Positions 18,374 through 26,216 of a DNA stretch of 64,000 nt are shown one piece after another. How positions within the stretch are numbered: the first letter of the stretch is position 1; each line of letters opens with the position of its first letter. The notes under the pieces were generated by a model. That model had not been told where the DNA came from, did not search any database, and worked only from the letters and a program-made list of their open reading frames with translations. Source of the stretch: Arthrobacter zhaoxinii (GTDB taxonomy: Bacteria; Actinomycetota; Actinomycetes; Actinomycetales; Micrococcaceae); NCBI RefSeq assembly GCF_025244925.1, contig NZ_CP104275.1, forward strand, positions 1,302,001-1,366,000, written 5' to 3'. Position numbers and translations under genes: made by a program.

Positions 18374-19134
18374 GCCCGGACCCCGGAGCTGACGTGTTGG
18401 ATGAACTCGTGCGACCGTTCAAAGATGAGCGGGGCATCGTGGTCCATGGTGGCCACGTGGTAGCTGTTCTCCAGCGGTACCACCTCAAGTTCCGCGTTCA
18501 GCAGGCGGCGGCGGAGCACCTCCATGCTCGACTCCGGCACCACCGCATCCACCCGTGAACGGAAGGCCAGTACAGGGGCGGTAACAGCCGGCAGCGAGGC
18601 GGCAGTATCGCGGAAAAGCTGCCGCAGTTGGTGCACGGCACCCACCGGCGTCCGGGGGTACGCGCCTTCATCCTGCCCTGGAAGCCGGATGTCGTTGCCG
18701 ATGGCGGGGACCGATTTCAGGAAGTACTTGAGCACGCCCGAATAACGGGCCCGGGGGTCGCCGAACGTCAGGCCGGGGTTAACGACGGCGACGCCGGCCA
18801 CCGGCTGGCGTGCTGCCAGCCGCAGCGCCAGGGCACCGCCCATGGAAAGACCGCCGGACACAACACAGCTTGTCCGCTCCCGCAGGGTGAAATAGGCGGT
18901 TTCGTATTCCTCGTACCAGCGCTGCCACGGCGTCCGTTGCAGCTCCTGCCAGCTGGTGCCGTGCCCCGGCAGCAGCGGCAGGCTCACGGCGTAGCCGCGG
19001 TCCGCGAGGTAACGGGCCCAAGCCGCCAGGCTCACCGGGGAGCCGGTGAATCCGTGGCTGAGGAGCACGCCTACGCCCGCGTTGGCGCCGTGCCCCTCGG
19101 AGGAAAAGGCAGCAGCGCCGGGGGAGGAAGTCAT
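18370..19134 (-). CDS. Alpha/beta hydrolase, carboxylesterase/monoacylglycerol lipase type
   Basis: Protein of 254 residues. VLLSHGFTGSPVSLAAWARY gives the HGF oxyanion start, GGLSMGGALAL is the nucleophile elbow, ALAFRSRVDAVVPESS supplies the acidic residue, and SYHVATMDHD supplies the histidine. The pattern is that of Est30-like carboxylesterases and monoacylglycerol lipases (serine hydrolases of acyl esters). It sits next to an acyl-glycerophosphate acyltransferase gene transcribed the other way, so a role in lipid turnover is plausible but inferred. It is coupled by ATGA to the downstream membrane protein. Confidence 0.88.
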   Translation of the reverse strand: MTSSPGAAAFSSEGHGANAGVGVLLSHGFTGSPVSLAAWARYLADRGYAVSLPLLPGHGTSWQELQRTPWQRWYEEYETAYFTLRERTSCVVSGGLSMGGALALRLAARQPVAGVAVVNPGLTFGDPRARYSGVLKYFLKSVPAIGNDIRLPGQDEGAYPRTPVGAVHQLRQLFRDTAASLPAVTAPVLAFRSRVDAVVPESSMEVLRRRLLNAELEVVPLENSYHVATMDHDAPLIFERSHEFIQHVSSGVRA

Positions 19135-19211
19135 GTGTCTATGGTTGCATTAGCGGGGGCCTTTTGGACCCCGAGCGGCGGAAACTATCCGCAGGCACGG
19201 TACGCGCAAAG

Positions 19212-19241
19212 TTAACCAGCAGGGATAAGCACGCATACAGT
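19212..19241 (+). promoter_or_regulatory. Promoter for the acyltransferase gene
   Basis: TTAACC at 19212-19217 and TACAGT at 19236-19241 are separated by 18 bp, about 60 nt ahead of the GTG start at 19304. The match is reasonable for an actinobacterial housekeeping promoter. Confidence 0.45.
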
Positions 19242-19303
19242 AGAGTCTGGGGAACCAATCGGGTCCCTAGTTATTGTCTTGTCCGGACAGGAGATCAAGC
19301 CGC

Positions 19304-20359
19304 GTGTTCTATTGGGTGATGAAGACGATATTCATCGGGCCGGTGGTGAATCTTCTCTTTCGGCCGTGGGTCAAGGGAATGGACAACATTCCCGAATCCG
19401 GGCCTGCCGTCCTGGTGAGCAATCACCTGTCGTTCTCCGATTCGATCTTCCTTCCGCTGGCCGTGCCCCGGCCGGTGAGCTTCCTCGCGAAGAGCGAGTA
19501 CTTCAACGGCAAAGGCATCAAGGGAAAGCTCACTGCCACGTTCTTCCGCCTTGCCAACCAGCTGCCCATGGACCGTTCCGGCGGGGCGGCTTCTGCCTCC
19601 TCGCTGAAGGCCGGTGTTGACGTACTGGAGAACGGCGGACTCCTGGGCATCTACCCCGAAGGAACCCGCAGCCCGGACGGACGCCTCTACCGCGGCAAGA
19701 CCGGTGTGGCCAAGCTGGTGCTGTCCACCGGTGTGCCCGTCATCCCGGTGGCAATGATCGGCACCGATAAGGTCCAGCCGATTGGACGGCGGCTCCCCAA
19801 TATCCGCCGGATCGGCATCATCGTAGGCGAACCGCTCGACTTCTCGCGGTACGCCGGGCTCGAGAATGACCGGTTCATCCAGCGGTCCGTCACCGACGAG
19901 ATCATGTATGAACTCATGCGTCTTTCCGGCCAGGAATACGTGGATGTATATGCCAGCACGGTCAAGGAGAAGCTGGCCGCACGCAAGGGCGGCAAAGCTG
20001 CCGAGGCGCGGGGTGCGGCGGTGCGCCTTACCGCCGGCTCCGACTCCGGTGCGGGAACCCCCGACGCCGGCCCGGAGCTCCCCGCCGATGCGGGCGGCAA
20101 GCGTCCCGGTTCCGTCACCGTCATCGGCTCGGCTACGGCAAAAGACTCCGGCACGGCAAAAGGCAGGGACAAGGCCCGGAAGCATGGCGACGCCGGCGCC
20201 GCCGTGGCTGAAGCGGGAACCACGCTCCGGAAGAAGTTCCGGAGCCGGATGCCCCGAACCAACGGTGCCCGTACCGCCGGTTCCAGTGAGACCGGAGCCG
20301 ACGCTGCCCGTACTGCCGGCGACGACCGCGACACGGATCCGCGTTCCCACACCGCTTAG
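19304..20359 (+). CDS. 1-acyl-sn-glycerol-3-phosphate acyltransferase (PlsC family)
   Basis: Protein of 351 residues. The acyltransferase domain covers roughly 1-235, with the catalytic HX4D motif NHLSFSD (His41-Asp46), a later YPEGTRSPDG glycerophosphate-binding motif and GVPVIPVAMIG. It should transfer acyl groups to lysophosphatidate at the membrane in phospholipid synthesis. GTG 19304 is chosen because GGACAGGAG lies upstream and FYWVMKT starts the domain. About 110 C-terminal residues are a low-complexity Ala/Gly/Lys/Arg tail with no domain I recognise, which makes the protein longer than most PlsC enzymes. The mycobacterial neighbourhood around aroG also has such a gene (Rv2182c). Confidence 0.88.
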   Translation: MFYWVMKTIFIGPVVNLLFRPWVKGMDNIPESGPAVLVSNHLSFSDSIFLPLAVPRPVSFLAKSEYFNGKGIKGKLTATFFRLANQLPMDRSGGAASASSLKAGVDVLENGGLLGIYPEGTRSPDGRLYRGKTGVAKLVLSTGVPVIPVAMIGTDKVQPIGRRLPNIRRIGIIVGEPLDFSRYAGLENDRFIQRSVTDEIMYELMRLSGQEYVDVYASTVKEKLAARKGGKAAEARGAAVRLTAGSDSGAGTPDAGPELPADAGGKRPGSVTVIGSATAKDSGTAKGRDKARKHGDAGAAVAEAGTTLRKKFRSRMPRTNGARTAGSSETGADAARTAGDDRDTDPRSHTA

Positions 20360-20360
20360 G

Positions 20361-20439
20361 TCCCCGCGTCCGCGTCTGGCATCCCCGCGTCCGCGCCTAG
20401 GTCTCCGCGTCCTCACCTAGCTCCCCCGCGTCCGCGGGG
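20361..20439. repeat. Short tandem repeats after the acyltransferase stop, ending in a hairpin
   Basis: Four imperfect copies of TCCCCGCGTCCGCG occur with 20-21-nt spacing, starting at 20361, 20382, 20402 and about 20423. The last copy forms a hairpin CCCCGCG-TC-CGCGGGG at 20424-20439, which may act as a terminator although it lacks a T-tract. Confidence 0.75.
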
Positions 20440-20517
20440 TGGAGCCCGTGTTGCGTGCTCCGAAGGCAATTGTGACGGTGTTGTTTGCTCCTGCTGGGCA
20501 ACAAGTACGCTTAAGCC

Positions 20518-21918
20518 GTGACTGACACACCCGTACACCGCGAGTCCATTCCCACCATGCTCTCCGGCGCGGCGGCGACCTCCGCAAGCCACCCCGAGCT
20601 GGACAACTGGCGTTCCCTGCCGATTTCCCAGCAGCCGTCCTGGCGCGGCGACCCCGGCTATGACGCTGCCATTGCCGAGCTCTCCATGGTTCCGCCGCTG
20701 GTCTTCGCAGGCGAAGTAGATGTGCTCCGGGGCCGTCTGGCCGAGGCCGCGCAGGGCCGTGCCTTCCTCCTGCAGGGCGGCGACTGCGCCGAGACCTTCG
20801 AGGCCGCCACTGCAGACAAGATCAGCGCCCGCGTCCGGACGCTGCTCCAGATGGCCGTCGTCCTGACCTACGGCGCCTCCGTTCCCGTGATCAAGATGGG
20901 ACGGATGGCCGGCCAGTTCGCCAAACCGCGCTCGTCCAATGATGAAACCCGGAACGGCGTGACGCTGCCCGCCTACCGCGGCGACATGGTCAACGGCTAC
21001 GACTTCACTCCCGAGTCCCGCAGGCACGACCCGGCACGGATGGTGCGTGCCTACCACACGTCCGCCTCCACGCTGAACCTGATCCGTGCCTTCACCCAGG
21101 GCGGTTTCGCCGACCTGCGGCTGGTGCACCACTGGAACAAGGGCTTCACCTCCAATCCCTCACACTCCCGCTATGAATCCCTCGCCCGGGAGATTGACCG
21201 GGCCGTCCGGTTCATGGACGCCTGCGGCGCTGACTTCGAGGCACTGAAGCGCGTTGAGTTCTTCGCCAGCCATGAGGCGCTGCTCCTGGACTACGAACGT
21301 GCACTGACCCGCGTGGACTCCCGCACCGGCCAGCCGTACGACACCTCCGGACACTTCCTGTGGATCGGGGAGCGGACCCGCGACCTGGATTCCGCGCATG
21401 TGGACTTCCTGTCCCGGGTGCGCAACCCCATCGGTGTGAAGCTGGGCCCGTCAACCAGCGCCGAAGACGCCCTCGCCCTGATCGACAGGCTTGATCCGAA
21501 CCGCGAACCCGGACGGCTGACCTTCATCACCCGGATGGGCGCCCGGAACATCCGCGAGAAGCTGCCCTCCCTGGTGGAGAAAGTGACCGCCTCCGGCGCC
21601 CAGGTGCTGTGGGTGACGGACCCCATGCACGGCAACACCGTGACGTCGCCGAACGGCTACAAGACCCGCAACTTCGACGATGTGATGGACGAGGTGCGGG
21701 GCTTCTTCGAGGTGCATGATTCGCTGGGGACATTCCCCGGCGGCCTGCACGTGGAAATGACGGGCGACGACGTCGCGGAGTGCCTGGGCGGCGCGGACCC
21801 CGTTGACCAGGAGGCCTTCGTTGAGGGCTACGAATCGGTCTGCGATCCGCGGCTGAACCATATGCAGTCCCTGGAGATGGCCTTCCTGGTGGCCGGCGCC
21901 CTGTCCCGCAGGAGCTGA
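20518..21918 (+). CDS. aroG: 3-deoxy-7-phosphoheptulonate synthase, class II
   Basis: Protein of 466 residues of the plant-like type II DAHP synthase family. It shows QPSWRGDPGYDAAIAEL near the N-terminus, FLLQGGDCAETFEA, KMGRMAGQFAKPRSSNDETR, GVKLGPSTSAEDALALIDRL and LWVTDPMHGNTVTSPNGYKT (metal and phosphate-binding segments). It condenses phosphoenolpyruvate and erythrose 4-phosphate, the first step of the shikimate pathway. In mycobacteria the enzyme is allosterically inhibited and forms a complex with chorismate mutase. GTG 20518 follows a TACGCT -10 (20506-20511) by 6 nt, with TTGTTT at 20481-20486 as a -35; the mRNA is probably leaderless. Confidence 0.96.
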   Translation: MTDTPVHRESIPTMLSGAAATSASHPELDNWRSLPISQQPSWRGDPGYDAAIAELSMVPPLVFAGEVDVLRGRLAEAAQGRAFLLQGGDCAETFEAATADKISARVRTLLQMAVVLTYGASVPVIKMGRMAGQFAKPRSSNDETRNGVTLPAYRGDMVNGYDFTPESRRHDPARMVRAYHTSASTLNLIRAFTQGGFADLRLVHHWNKGFTSNPSHSRYESLAREIDRAVRFMDACGADFEALKRVEFFASHEALLLDYERALTRVDSRTGQPYDTSGHFLWIGERTRDLDSAHVDFLSRVRNPIGVKLGPSTSAEDALALIDRLDPNREPGRLTFITRMGARNIREKLPSLVEKVTASGAQVLWVTDPMHGNTVTSPNGYKTRNFDDVMDEVRGFFEVHDSLGTFPGGLHVEMTGDDVAECLGGADPVDQEAFVEGYESVCDPRLNHMQSLEMAFLVAGALSRRS

Positions 21919-21940
21919 TCCAGGGCCCTGGCCCCGGGGG

Positions 21941-24085
21941 CTACACCACCTTCAGGATGACGGTGGAGCCCTCGGGGGCGGTTCCGGCGCCCGGGTCCTG
22001 GTCCCGGACCAGGCCGAGCAGCCCGCCCAGCAGGTTCTCGACCTCCACGGTGAACCCGCGGCTCTCCAGATCGGCGCGCGCAGATTCTGCGCGCTGTCCC
22101 ACGTAGTTCGGGACCTCGACCATCCGCGGGCCGAGGGAAATGGTCAGGGTGACGGTGGAGCCCCGCTCCAGCAGGCCGGAAGCCGGTGTCTGGGCCACGA
22201 CTGCACCTGCGGGCACGGAAGCACTGTTCACCTTGTCCGGGGCGACGGCGGCCTTGAGCCCGGCGGCCTCGACGGCCTCCACGGCGGCCTCCTCGCCGAG
22301 GCCGGTGACCGCCGGTACCTCAACGGGTGCGGGTCCCCTGGAAACCGTGACGTTCACCTGGGCGTCCAGCCGCAGCAGCGTATCGGGCAGCGGCTGCTGG
22401 CTGATGATGCTGCCGGCGGCAACGCTTTCGCTGTATTCCTCGGTGACCGCGCCGAGGGTGAGGTCAGCTTCCTGAAGGTCCGCTCCGGCGGCTTCGAGAG
22501 TCCGCTGGACCACGTTGGGCACCGGGAAAAGCTCCGGCCCCTTGGACACGAGCAGGGTCACCGGCTGGAAGCGCCGCACTTCCCGGGGAGCGGCGGGATC
22601 AGTGCCCACGGCAAGTCCGGCTGCCACGACTTCATCGAACACCTCGTCGGTGGTATAGGTCAGCCCTGCGTCGCCCAGCTGCGTCCCGGCCTCTTCGACG
22701 GCGGTATTGCTGACATCCGGTACGGAGACAAGGGCGCCCGGTCCGGCGCCGAAGAACCAGCCGGCGAAGGCAGCGCCGGCGAGCAGGACCGCCAGCAGCA
22801 CGGCCACCAGGATGCCTCGCCGCCGGGGTTTGCCGCTGCGGAGGGACATCTGCGGGCGATGGGCTTCACGGTCGTTGTGCCGTGCAAGGGCGCGTTCATC
22901 GCGCTTGCTCAGGCGCCGGTGCGGGCCCTGCCCGTCGTCGTCGCCGTCGTCGTACGTTTCATCGTTTTCCTCGGCCGGGTAGTCGTCTGTACCGCGTCCC
23001 CCGTCGTGGCTGCCGGGGCGCCCGCCGGCGGGGAATACCGTCGTGGGGTTGCCGCTGCGGTGGATAACCTCGGTGGAGTTGCCCCCGGCCACGTCCGGGT
23101 GCAGCGCTGACGTGTCGATGACGCTGGTGGCGGCGCCGGCTCCCGTAAGGACTTCCGTGGCTCCGGACAGGGCTTCGGTGGGGGAGCCGGAGGAAGCCGG
23201 ACTGCCGTCCGGGTGCGGGGCGCACCGGAAATCCAGCTCTCCGTCGCTCAGGGAGGTGCGGATATGGCGCAGCTCGCCCAGCAGGGCACGGCCGTTGACG
23301 GGGCGTTCCTCGGGGTCCTTGGCCGTGCACCAGCGGACCAGGTCGTCCAGGTCCTCAGCCAGCCCGGGGCAGAGGGCGGACGGGGCGGGAACCGAGGAAT
23401 GGACGTGTGCGAAGGCGACCTGGATGGGGGAGTCCCCGGTAAAGGGCTGCCGGCCCGTGAGCATTTCGTAAAGCATGATGCCGGCCGAGTAGACGTCGCT
23501 GCGTTCGTCGGCACCGCCTGCGGTCACGAGTTCGGGGGCCAGATAGGCAACGGTGCCCACGAGTGTGCCGGTATTGGTGCTGGTGGACACGGCACGGGCC
23601 AGCCCGAAGTCCGCGATCTTGATCCTGCCGTTGTCCGCAAGGAGTACGTTTTCCGGCTTGACGTCGCGGTGGACCAGCCCGGCGTCGTGTGCTGCGGCAA
23701 GTCCTTCAACCACGGCGTCCATCAGTGCCAGTGCGAGGCGCGGCGACAGCGGGCCGCGCTCGTCCATTAGTCCGCGCAGCGTCCGGCCCGGCACATACTC
23801 CATGACCAGATAAGCCAGGCTGTCCGTGATGCCCTGGTCCAGGACGCCCACCACATGCGGGTGGGAAAGCCGGGCAGCGGACTTGGCCTCACTTTCAAAG
23901 CGCCGAAGGAAGCCGCGGTCCGCAGCAAGGTGCGGGTACAGCACCTTCAGCGCCACGTCGCGGTCCAGTCGGCGGTCGGTAGCGAGGTAGACGCTGGACA
24001 TTCCGCCGCGCGCCACCAGGGACCTGACGAAGTAACGGTCGTCTACCAGCGTCTCAACGAGGGAGTCTTTCACGGGCTCATGCAC
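21941..24085 (-). CDS. pknL: Ser/Thr protein kinase with four PASTA domains (PknL-like)
   Basis: Protein of 714 residues. The Hanks-type kinase domain (about 15-280) has a glycine loop ARGGMSSVYLA, Lys47, HRDVKPENVLL (Asp141), DFG at 159-161 and GTVAYLAPE. A hydrophilic juxtamembrane region leads to one membrane helix (about 424-447), then four extracellular PASTA repeats (about 452-714: VSVPDVSN, FPVPNVVQ, VEVPAVTG and VEVPNYVG starts). The PASTA part should sense peptidoglycan or lipid II. The genomic context (aroG, Rv2175c-like gene, polyprenyl synthase) matches PknL of mycobacteria. A TAGGAT -10 ends 6 nt before GTG 24085, which supports this start and a leaderless mRNA. Confidence 0.9.
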   Translation of the reverse strand: MHEPVKDSLVETLVDDRYFVRSLVARGGMSSVYLATDRRLDRDVALKVLYPHLAADRGFLRRFESEAKSAARLSHPHVVGVLDQGITDSLAYLVMEYVPGRTLRGLMDERGPLSPRLALALMDAVVEGLAAAHDAGLVHRDVKPENVLLADNGRIKIADFGLARAVSTSTNTGTLVGTVAYLAPELVTAGGADERSDVYSAGIMLYEMLTGRQPFTGDSPIQVAFAHVHSSVPAPSALCPGLAEDLDDLVRWCTAKDPEERPVNGRALLGELRHIRTSLSDGELDFRCAPHPDGSPASSGSPTEALSGATEVLTGAGAATSVIDTSALHPDVAGGNSTEVIHRSGNPTTVFPAGGRPGSHDGGRGTDDYPAEENDETYDDGDDDGQGPHRRLSKRDERALARHNDREAHRPQMSLRSGKPRRRGILVAVLLAVLLAGAAFAGWFFGAGPGALVSVPDVSNTAVEEAGTQLGDAGLTYTTDEVFDEVVAAGLAVGTDPAAPREVRRFQPVTLLVSKGPELFPVPNVVQRTLEAAGADLQEADLTLGAVTEEYSESVAAGSIISQQPLPDTLLRLDAQVNVTVSRGPAPVEVPAVTGLGEEAAVEAVEAAGLKAAVAPDKVNSASVPAGAVVAQTPASGLLERGSTVTLTISLGPRMVEVPNYVGQRAESARADLESRGFTVEVENLLGGLLGLVRDQDPGAGTAPEGSTVILKVV

Positions 24086-24111
24086 TCTTCGATCCTAATG
24101 GCGGTACGCGA

Positions 24112-24144
24112 AAGGGTCCGGATCGACACCCGATCCGGACCCTT
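24112..24144. terminator. Hairpin terminator downstream of the LysM/transglycosylase gene
   Basis: Perfect 14-bp arms AAGGGTCCGGATCG (24112-24125) and CGATCCGGACCCTT (24131-24144) flank a 5-nt loop. It lies between the stop of the transglycosylase gene and the pknL promoter on the minus strand, so it should insulate pknL. Confidence 0.75.
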
Positions 24145-24164
24145 CGAGGCACTCGTGGACTGCT

Positions 24165-25514
24165 CTACCGGAAGGACTCGCGGTGGGCAAGCACCGAGCT
24201 CACGTAGCCGCGGGTGTCGGCGAACATGCCGTGCGTGGTGACCGAGTACTGGCCCTGGTAGTACGAGGCAATCGCGTTTTCCAGGCTGTCGCTGCTGCGG
24301 ATCAGCGCGCTGATGATGGCTACGCCCGCGGTTGCGTTGTCGTACGGATCCAGCAGGTTCAGCTGCCGGCCCACCAGCTGCGAGGCCCATTCCCCGGAGG
24401 AGGGGATGACCTGCATGGTGCCGATGGCGTTGGCGGGGGAGACCGCCCGCTGGTCGAAGCCGGATTCCTGGAGCGCAAAGGCCTGCGCCAGGGCCGGATC
24501 GACGCCCATCTGCACTGCCGTGTCGGCCACAATCTGCTGCATCTGTGCACGGTCCGGAACCGGCAGCGAATTCAGCGCCTGCTTGTTCAGGTTGGCATCG
24601 GCGACCGTGTGCTCGGGGTAGGTGTAGTGCAGGAAGGTGTTGGGCACCAGATCCGTCGGGGCCGCAACGGGCGCCGCAGCCGTGATGCTCACGGTGCCGC
24701 CGTCGAGCCGGATCTGCTGGCCGGGACGGATGACCGAGCCCTGGGTCAGGCCGTTGGACGCGAGGACGCCCGAAAGGCTGACACCGTGCTTGGCTGCGAT
24801 GGCGCCGAGGGTATCGCCCGCGGCGACGGTGTAGCTGGCACCGGCGGCGGGTGCTGTCTGGCCCTGCTCGGGGGCGGCGGGCGTCGCTGACGGTGCCTTG
24901 CCGTCGATCCGGATGCTCTGGCCCGGGTAGATAACGGAGGTCAGGCTCAGTCCGTTGGCGGCGAGGATGCTGGAGAGGCTGACGCCGTGCCTGGCGGCGA
25001 TGGCGCCCAGCGTATCGCCGGAGACCACCGTGTAGGTGCCGGCGGAAGGCGCGGCGGCCGCGGCGGAGGCGGGGGCGGATGACCCGCCCAGGCGGAGCTC
25101 GTCGCCGGCGAAGATCAGCGACGTCGGCTGCAGGTTGTTCACGCGCAGCAGGTCGGCCACGGAAAGGCCGTACTGTGCCGCAATGGAACTGACGGTGTCA
25201 CCGGAAACGATCCGGTGCGTTGCGGGCGCCGCGGACTCGGCCGGCAGTGTTGCGGGCATCTGCGTAGCCAGCTGTGAGGCGGCAACACCGGTGGACGTAC
25301 CGGTGTTCAGGTTCTTGATGGCCTGCAGGGGAAGCTGCGGGAACAGGGTGTTCTGCGGTGCAGCGGGTGCTGCGGCAGCCGGTTCGGCGAGAGCCAGCGC
25401 GGAGATCATCACTGCAGGGATCGCGGCGGTCGTGACGGCAACACTCAGTTTGCGCGGCATTGAGTTGGCACCGGAACGCGCTGTTTGCGGTCCCGTCGTC
25501 GACTGAGTGTTCAT
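24165..25514 (-). CDS. Secreted LysM-repeat lytic transglycosylase
   Basis: Protein of 449 residues from the ATG at 25514. A signal peptide precedes an AEPAAAAPA cleavage region. Three LysM repeats follow (HRIVSGDTVSSIAAQYGLSV; TYTVVSGDTLGAIAARHGVS; SYTVAAGDTLGAIAAKHGVS), separated by Ala/Pro linkers. The C-terminal domain is an SLT-type lysozyme-like fold (VDPALAQAFALQESGFDQRA, with catalytic Glu, then VSPANAIGTMQVIPSSGEWA). It should bind and cleave peptidoglycan outside the cell. The start is uncertain: an in-frame ATG 18 nt upstream (25532) lacks any ribosome site, whereas GAGGAAA precedes 25514. It lies between pknL and the divergent Rv2175c-like gene. Confidence 0.88.
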   Translation of the reverse strand: MNTQSTTGPQTARSGANSMPRKLSVAVTTAAIPAVMISALALAEPAAAAPAAPQNTLFPQLPLQAIKNLNTGTSTGVAASQLATQMPATLPAESAAPATHRIVSGDTVSSIAAQYGLSVADLLRVNNLQPTSLIFAGDELRLGGSSAPASAAAAAPSAGTYTVVSGDTLGAIAARHGVSLSSILAANGLSLTSVIYPGQSIRIDGKAPSATPAAPEQGQTAPAAGASYTVAAGDTLGAIAAKHGVSLSGVLASNGLTQGSVIRPGQQIRLDGGTVSITAAAPVAAPTDLVPNTFLHYTYPEHTVADANLNKQALNSLPVPDRAQMQQIVADTAVQMGVDPALAQAFALQESGFDQRAVSPANAIGTMQVIPSSGEWASQLVGRQLNLLDPYDNATAGVAIISALIRSSDSLENAIASYYQGQYSVTTHGMFADTRGYVSSVLAHRESFR

Positions 25515-25567
25515 AGAGTGGTGTTTCCTCATCTGTATGGCGGTCCATTACTTTGCAAATCCTAGGA

Positions 25568-25585
25568 TTCATTACAAGTAATGAA
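25568..25585. promoter_or_regulatory. Perfect inverted repeat upstream of the transglycosylase gene
   Basis: TTCATTACAAGTAATGAA is a perfect 8+2+8 inverted repeat in the unusually A+T-rich 238-nt divergent region (25533-25770). A further AAGTAATGG lies on the minus strand at 25545-25553, and several (G/A)TTAC pentamers follow at 25592, 25628 and 25640. It is a likely operator for the leftward gene; the binding protein is unknown, with an MtrA-like regulator one possibility. Confidence 0.5.
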
Positions 25586-25770
25586 ACGGGTGTTACTACT
25601 GTTGTTTGAGTGACTGATGGTGTGTTAGTTACTCATGTGATTACAGGTACCCATGTGAATTTACACTAATGAGGCGCACGCACAATACCCGGTGGTGACT
25701 TTTGACAAACGGGTTCCGGTGCCGAACGGCAAAGTGGCCCGGGCCGCCCCGGACGTGGCACCCTTGAAGA

Positions 25771-26124
25771 GTGAATGAACTCGAGGAACTTGTTTCCGAC
25801 TGGCTGACCCTGCCCGATGTGGCTGAACAACTTGATCTCCCTATTAACAAGGTGCATAGCCTGCTGGAGGAGCGCGCCCTTGTGGCCGTGCGCCTCGGCG
25901 AGCGGAAGATCCGCAGTATTCCGGCTGCCTTTATTGCCGACGGCTCCGTGCTGGACAGCCTGAAGGGCACGATTTCCGTGCTCGACGACGCAGGCTTCCA
26001 CGACGACGAGATGATCCGCTGGCTGTTTACGGCTGACGACACCCTGCCGGGCCGTCCCGTGGACGCACTCCGCGAGGGGCGCAAGACAGAGATCCGCCGC
26101 CGCGCCCAGGCTCTGGGCTGGTAA
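25771..26124 (+). CDS. Rv2175c-like DNA-binding protein
   Basis: Protein of 117 residues. The N-terminal part VSDWLTLPDVAEQLDLPINK with VHSLLEERALVAVRLGERK is an excisionase/MerR-like winged helix-turn-helix, followed by a C-terminal helical domain (LDDAGFHDDEMIRWLFTADD, then PGRPVDALREGRKTEIRRRA). This is the Rv2175c family, a DNA-binding substrate of PknL in M. tuberculosis. The kinase gene is two genes away here on the other strand, so the functional pair appears conserved. Phosphorylation is inference. The GTG start has only a weak ribosome site (GAAGAG). Confidence 0.88.
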   Translation: MNELEELVSDWLTLPDVAEQLDLPINKVHSLLEERALVAVRLGERKIRSIPAAFIADGSVLDSLKGTISVLDDAGFHDDEMIRWLFTADDTLPGRPVDALREGRKTEIRRRAQALGW

Positions 26125-26143
26125 TAATTCCACCCGCAGTACC

Positions 26144-26187
26144 TAAATAGGGAGCTTCCCGTCAGCAGACGGGAAGCTCCCTATTTA
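26144..26187. terminator. Bidirectional hairpin terminator
   Basis: Perfect 20-bp arms (TAAATAGGGAGCTTCCCGTC at 26144-26163 and its complement at 26168-26187) flank the loop AGCA. A/T tracts at the stem base serve both the Rv2175c-like gene and the convergent polyprenyl synthase gene. Confidence 0.9.
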
Positions 26188-26216
26188 TATGCACACTTAG
26201 TACTGGGTGTTTTGGT

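Noticed and set aside
25533..25770. c-di-AMP (ydaO) riboswitch ahead of the LysM gene
   Set aside because: Such riboswitches are common before actinobacterial wall hydrolases, but I could not find the conserved core here.
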